Of a stretch of 8,494 bases of DNA, positions 5,380-8,494 are shown piece after piece. The notes under the pieces were generated by a model, which was not told the DNA's origin, ran no database searches, and saw only the letters and a program-made list of their open reading frames with translations. The stretch lies in NCBI GenBank assembly GCA_015485375.1, contig WFTU01000379.1, positions 1-8,494 of the forward strand, read 5' to 3'. Source of the DNA: Paracoccaceae bacterium. GTDB taxonomy: Bacteria > Pseudomonadota > Alphaproteobacteria > Rhodobacterales > Rhodobacteraceae. A program made the translations under genes and the position numbers. The stretch's first letter is position 1. Each line of letters opens with the position of its first letter.

Positions 5380-7333
5380 CATTCTGCTCCAGAAACACCA
5401 GAACCGCGCCCGAATCCACCTGATCCCCGACACCCACCGGTATCTCCCGCACAACCCCGTCACAAAGCGCGGTCAGCGTGTGCTCCATCTTCATCGCCTC
5501 GACAACCGCCACCGCATCCCCCTTGGCCACACTATCCCCCACCGCAACATGCAGATGTTTCACACTTCCGGGCATGGGAGAAACCACAAGCTCTGGGTTC
5601 GCATGATCCTCCCCGCTCGCGGTATTAAATGTTTTTATATCAAAGTGATAGGTGTGACCGGTATCGAAAATATACAAGCTGCTACCAACCGTTGAATACG
5701 AGACCTTCTTCCGCACACCTTCAATCCTCACCGAACATTCCCCGTCCGATCCGGCCCGAATCTCCACCTCCTCTGACGCACCATCCATACTCACCAACGC
5801 CAGCTCCGGCCCCCGCACGACAACTTCCACTTCGCGCTCTTCACCGCTGCATTCCAGCCGCACATTACGCACCAACGCCCGCCACAACGACCAGCCCGCC
5901 ATCGGGTCGGAGAACGGAACTCCCTGCGAGAGCGCCGCCGCCAATACCCACATTTCCGAGGAAACCGGCCGATCTGATACCAGATTGTCCAGTTCCCGTC
6001 CGATCAAATCGGTATCCACGTCGCCCGCCGAAAACGTCGGGTTCCGGCACAACGCAGACAAAAATTCCAGATTGGTCACGGTCCCCGCAACGTGAGTCTC
6101 GCAGATCGCCTGATCCAGCAACGACAGAGCAACATCGCGCCCCTGACCATGCACGGTAATCTTGGCAATCATCGGGTCATACCAAAGGGTTATCGTATCT
6201 CCCTCACGCACGCTACTATCAATTCTCGCCCGTCGTGAAAACGCCAGATGTGCCAGTTTTCCCGTCGCCGGAAGAAACCCCGCAGGCACATCTTCGGCAT
6301 AAATCCGCGCCTCGAACGCGTGACCGTTTATCGTTAAACTATCCTGGGTTCGCGGCAGCACCTCGCCACTCGCTACCCGCAACTGCCACTCGACCAGATC
6401 GACGCCCGTGATCGCCTCGGTCACCGGATGCTCCACCTGCAAGCGTGTGTTCATCTCCATAAACCAGAACCGGTCAGGATGCAGCCCGTCCGAGCCATCA
6501 ACGATAAACTCAACCGTCCCCGCGCCGCTATAGTCAACAGCCTGCGCGCAACGCACTGCCGCCGCGCCCATTGCCGCGCGCATTTCTTCGGTCATCCCGG
6601 GCGCGGGCGCTTCCTCGATCACCTTCTGATGCCGTCGCTGAAGCGAACAGTCCCGCTCGAACAAATGCACTACATTGCCGTGGTCATCACCAAACACCTG
6701 AATCTCGATATGGCGCGGGCGGGTAATCCACTTCTCGATCAGGCAACTGGCATCGCCAAACGAGGCCAACCCCTCCCGTTGCGCCCCTTCCAGCGCCGCG
6801 CGAAAATCCTCGGGGCGATCCACCTTGCGCATCCCCTTGCCACCACCGCCGGCGCGCGCCTTGATCAGCACAGGATAGCCGATTTCCGCCGCACGCCCGG
6901 CCAGAAAGGCCGGATCCTGATTGTCGCCGTGATACCCCGGCACCACCGGCACCCCTGCCTTTTCCATCAGCGTTTTCGCGGCATCTTTCAGCCCCATCGC
7001 CCGAATGGCTTCCGCCGAAGGCCCGATAAACCGCAAGCCGGCGGCCCCCACCGATTCGACAAAATCCGGGTTCTCGGACAAAAAGCCATAGCCCGGATGG
7101 ATAGCTTCGGCCCCGGATTTCAGGGCCACATCAATAATTACATCGCCTTTTAGATAACTTTCCGCCACAGCAGGCGGCCCGATCCGGTAGGCCTCATCCG
7201 CCATCGCCACATGCTTGGCGTTTTCATCCGCGTCCGAATAGAGCGCCACCGTCTGCACACCCAGCTTGCGCGCGGTTTCAATCACGCGACAGGCAATTTC
7301 GCCGCGATTGGCTATCAGAATCTTGGTAAACAT
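5372..7333 (-). CDS. liuD: Methylcrotonyl-CoA carboxylase biotin-containing alpha subunit
   Basis: Carboxylates its own biotin with ATP and bicarbonate and hands the carboxyl group to the LiuB subunit, which makes 3-methylglutaconyl-CoA. It has 653 residues, the usual length. Domains in order: biotin-carboxylase N-terminal domain (1-115, KILIANRGEIACRVI and HPGYGFLSEN), ATP-grasp (115-315) with glycine loop GGGGKGM (162-168), active-site EMNTRLQVEH (293-302: E293, N295, R297), biotin-carboxylase C-terminal domain (335-440, EARIYAED, PATG), a linker region that in MCC/PCC carries the BT subunit-contact domain (about 450-575), and a biotinyl domain (582-653) with SPMPGS and biotinylated K615 in EAMKME. 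ATG at 7333 has AGGAGG (7341-7346) seven bases upstream. Acetyl-CoA or propionyl-CoA carboxylase alpha subunits share this architecture; the LiuB, LiuE and LiuC neighbours favour methylcrotonyl-CoA. An AT-rich patch lies at 5622-5650 in the linker. Confidence 0.95.
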   Translation of the reverse strand: MFTKILIANRGEIACRVIETARKLGVQTVALYSDADENAKHVAMADEAYRIGPPAVAESYLKGDVIIDVALKSGAEAIHPGYGFLSENPDFVESVGAAGLRFIGPSAEAIRAMGLKDAAKTLMEKAGVPVVPGYHGDNQDPAFLAGRAAEIGYPVLIKARAGGGGKGMRKVDRPEDFRAALEGAQREGLASFGDASCLIEKWITRPRHIEIQVFGDDHGNVVHLFERDCSLQRRHQKVIEEAPAPGMTEEMRAAMGAAAVRCAQAVDYSGAGTVEFIVDGSDGLHPDRFWFMEMNTRLQVEHPVTEAITGVDLVEWQLRVASGEVLPRTQDSLTINGHAFEARIYAEDVPAGFLPATGKLAHLAFSRRARIDSSVREGDTITLWYDPMIAKITVHGQGRDVALSLLDQAICETHVAGTVTNLEFLSALCRNPTFSAGDVDTDLIGRELDNLVSDRPVSSEMWVLAAALSQGVPFSDPMAGWSLWRALVRNVRLECSGEEREVEVVVRGPELALVSMDGASEEVEIRAGSDGECSVRIEGVRKKVSYSTVGSSLYIFDTGHTYHFDIKTFNTASGEDHANPELVVSPMPGSVKHLHVAVGDSVAKGDAVAVVEAMKMEHTLTALCDGVVREIPVGVGDQVDSGAVLVFLEQNDG

Positions 7334-7340
7334 CGCGCGC

Positions 7341-7346
7341 CCTCCT
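7341..7346 (-). promoter_or_regulatory. Shine-Dalgarno of liuD overlapping the liuB stop codon
   Basis: On the minus strand the liuB TAG (7345-7347) runs directly into AGGAGG (7341-7346), so two bases serve both the stop codon and the ribosome site. Spacing to the liuD ATG is seven bases. This close placement suggests that terminating ribosomes reinitiate, which would help keep alpha and beta subunits in proportion. Confidence 0.75.
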
Positions 7347-8494
7347 ACATCCGGAACACGCCGAACCGCGTGTCCTCAATTGGCGCGTTCAGGGCCGCCA
7401 TCAATGACAACGCCAACACATCGCGCGTCTTGCGCGGATCAACCACTCCGTCATCCCAGAGCCTTGCAGAGGCATAAAGCGGGTGCGACTGCCGATCGAA
7501 CATCTCTATCGTCGGGCGCTTGAATTCCGCCTCTTCCTCCGCGCTCCACGACCCGCCCTTGCGCTCGATTCCATCCCGTTTCACGGTCGCCAGAACTCCG
7601 GCAGCCTGCTCGCCTCCCATCACGGAAATCCGCGAGTTCGGCCATGTCCACAGGAACCGCGGCGAATAGGCCCGCCCCGCCATACCGTAGTTTCCGGCCC
7701 CGAAAGAGCCCCCCAACAGCATGGTTATCTTCGGCACTTTCGTCGTCGCCACCGCCGTCACCAGCTTGGCCCCGTGGCGCGCGATCCCTTCGGCCTCGTA
7801 TTTCTGCCCGACCATAAATCCGGTGATATTCTGCAAAAACACCAACGGAATTTTCCTTTGTGAACAAAGCTCTACAAAATGCGCGCCCTTCACGGCGCTT
7901 TCGGAAAACAGCACCCCGTTGTTGGCAATGATCCCCACCGGCATCCCCATCACATGGGCAAAGCCACAAACAAGCGTCGTGCCATATCGCGCCTTGAACT
8001 CGTCAAACCGCGAGCCGTCCACCACCCGCGCAATCACCTCGCGAATGTCATAGGGCGTCTTCAGATCGGCTGGCACCACCCCCAGAATTTCCGCCGGATC
8101 ATAGGCCGGCTCTTCCGGCGTTTGTAGCATCACCGTATCGGGCCGCCGCCGGTTCAGATTGCCCAGTGCCTCGCGCGCCAGAACCAGCGCATGTTCGTCG
8201 TTCTCCGCCAGATAATCGGCCACTCCGGACAGGCGCGTATGCACGTCACCGCCACCCAGATCCTCGGCCGAGACCACCTCACCCGTCGCCGCCTTTACAA
8301 GCGGCGGACCGGCCAGAAAAATGGTTCCCTGTTCCTTAACGATTATGGTTACATCCGACATCGCCGGCACATAGGCCCCGCCCGCCGTACAAGACCCCAT
8401 CACCACCGCGATCTGCGGAATTCCCTTGGCCGACATATTCGCCTGATTGAAAAAAATCCGCCCGAAATGGTCCCGATCCGGAAAAACCTCGTCC
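7345..8494 (-). CDS. liuB: Methylcrotonyl-CoA carboxylase carboxyltransferase beta subunit, N-terminus outside window
   Basis: Transfers the carboxyl group from biotin on LiuD to 3-methylcrotonyl-CoA. The window holds the last 382 residues of a protein usually near 535, so about 150 N-terminal residues lie beyond position 8494. The frame continues upstream of the internal Met at 8436 as DEVFPDRDHFGRIFFNQAN, which is family sequence, so 8436 is not the start. Further landmarks: GSCTAGGAYVPAMSD (acyl-CoA/biotin pocket), GPPLVKAATGEVVSAEDLGG, NITGFMVGQKYEAEGIARHGAK, which is characteristic of methylcrotonyl- and geranyl-CoA carboxylases, and GGSFGAGNYGMAGRAYSPRF. The protein ends in DTRFGVFRM. 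Geranyl-CoA carboxylase is the main alternative; the HMG-CoA lyase gene downstream argues for leucine catabolism. It is the most upstream operon gene visible, so the promoter and liuA are expected outside the window. Confidence 0.95.
   Translation of the reverse strand, partial: DEVFPDRDHFGRIFFNQANMSAKGIPQIAVVMGSCTAGGAYVPAMSDVTIIVKEQGTIFLAGPPLVKAATGEVVSAEDLGGGDVHTRLSGVADYLAENDEHALVLAREALGNLNRRRPDTVMLQTPEEPAYDPAEILGVVPADLKTPYDIREVIARVVDGSRFDEFKARYGTTLVCGFAHVMGMPVGIIANNGVLFSESAVKGAHFVELCSQRKIPLVFLQNITGFMVGQKYEAEGIARHGAKLVTAVATTKVPKITMLLGGSFGAGNYGMAGRAYSPRFLWTWPNSRISVMGGEQAAGVLATVKRDGIERKGGSWSAEEEAEFKRPTIEMFDRQSHPLYASARLWDDGVVDPRKTRDVLALSLMAALNAPIEDTRFGVFRM

Noticed and set aside
5380..5463. Longer N-terminus for HMG-CoA lyase
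   Set aside because: The extra codons overlap the liuD biotinyl domain in another frame and do not resemble lyase sequence. The family N-terminus and GGAG fit a start at 5379 (or 5382).
6428..7153. Plus-strand 241-codon open frame opposite liuD
   Set aside because: Shadow of the biotin carboxylase domain, whose active-site motifs are intact on the minus strand.
5372..8494. Propionyl-CoA or acetyl-CoA carboxylase instead of methylcrotonyl-CoA carboxylase
   Set aside because: The beta subunit carries the NITGFMVGQKYEAEGI block typical of methylcrotonyl/geranyl carboxylases, and the genes for the next two leucine-pathway steps follow.

Overview
The window reads as ordinary, tightly packed chromosomal DNA from an alphaproteobacterium, most likely Rhodobacterales (Roseobacter/Rhodobacter type). 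This placement is an inference from four things: high-GC coding with C/G-rich third positions, a peptide deformylase gene followed by a deformylase-like gene and fmt, a compact leucine/isovalerate (liu) operon, and an FNR-type TTGA-N6-TCAA site. No rRNA, tRNA, CRISPR array, insertion sequence or phage gene was seen. Every intergenic gap is about 100 bp or less.

Layout. Positions 1-1137 (minus) hold a PatB/MalY-type PLP carbon-sulfur lyase whose C-terminal end is cut by the window edge. A 104-bp divergent gap separates it from a plus-strand run: def (1242-1760, peptide deformylase), a second deformylase-like gene that has lost key active-site residues (1753-2256), fmt (2256-3164, methionyl-tRNA formyltransferase) and a small three-helix membrane protein (3177-3422). 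An 88-bp gap with a good FNR/CRP-family palindrome precedes a DUF465/YdcH-family gene (3511-3744). That gene converges on the liu operon, and both stop codons lie in one TTAA.

The rest (3741-8494, minus; transcribed from high to low coordinates) is a leucine-degradation operon: methylcrotonyl-CoA carboxylase beta subunit (liuB, N-terminus outside the window), biotin-carrying alpha subunit (liuD), HMG-CoA lyase (liuE) and 3-methylglutaconyl-CoA hydratase (liuC). Junctions are 11 bp, an 8-bp overlap and 1 bp, each with a Shine-Dalgarno sequence inside or next to the end of the preceding gene. Together they carry 3-methylcrotonyl-CoA through 3-methylglutaconyl-CoA and HMG-CoA to acetoacetate plus acetyl-CoA. 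Isovaleryl-CoA dehydrogenase (liuA) would be expected upstream, beyond position 8494.

The def/fmt group handles the formyl group at both ends of translation: Fmt adds it to initiator Met-tRNA and Def removes it from nascent peptides. The most notable item is the degenerate deformylase paralogue translationally coupled between them. Other points of interest are the FNR-type site before the DUF465 gene, a possible leaderless start for def, AT-rich codon islands in the liu genes, and a C-over-G bias of the plus strand whichever strand is coding.
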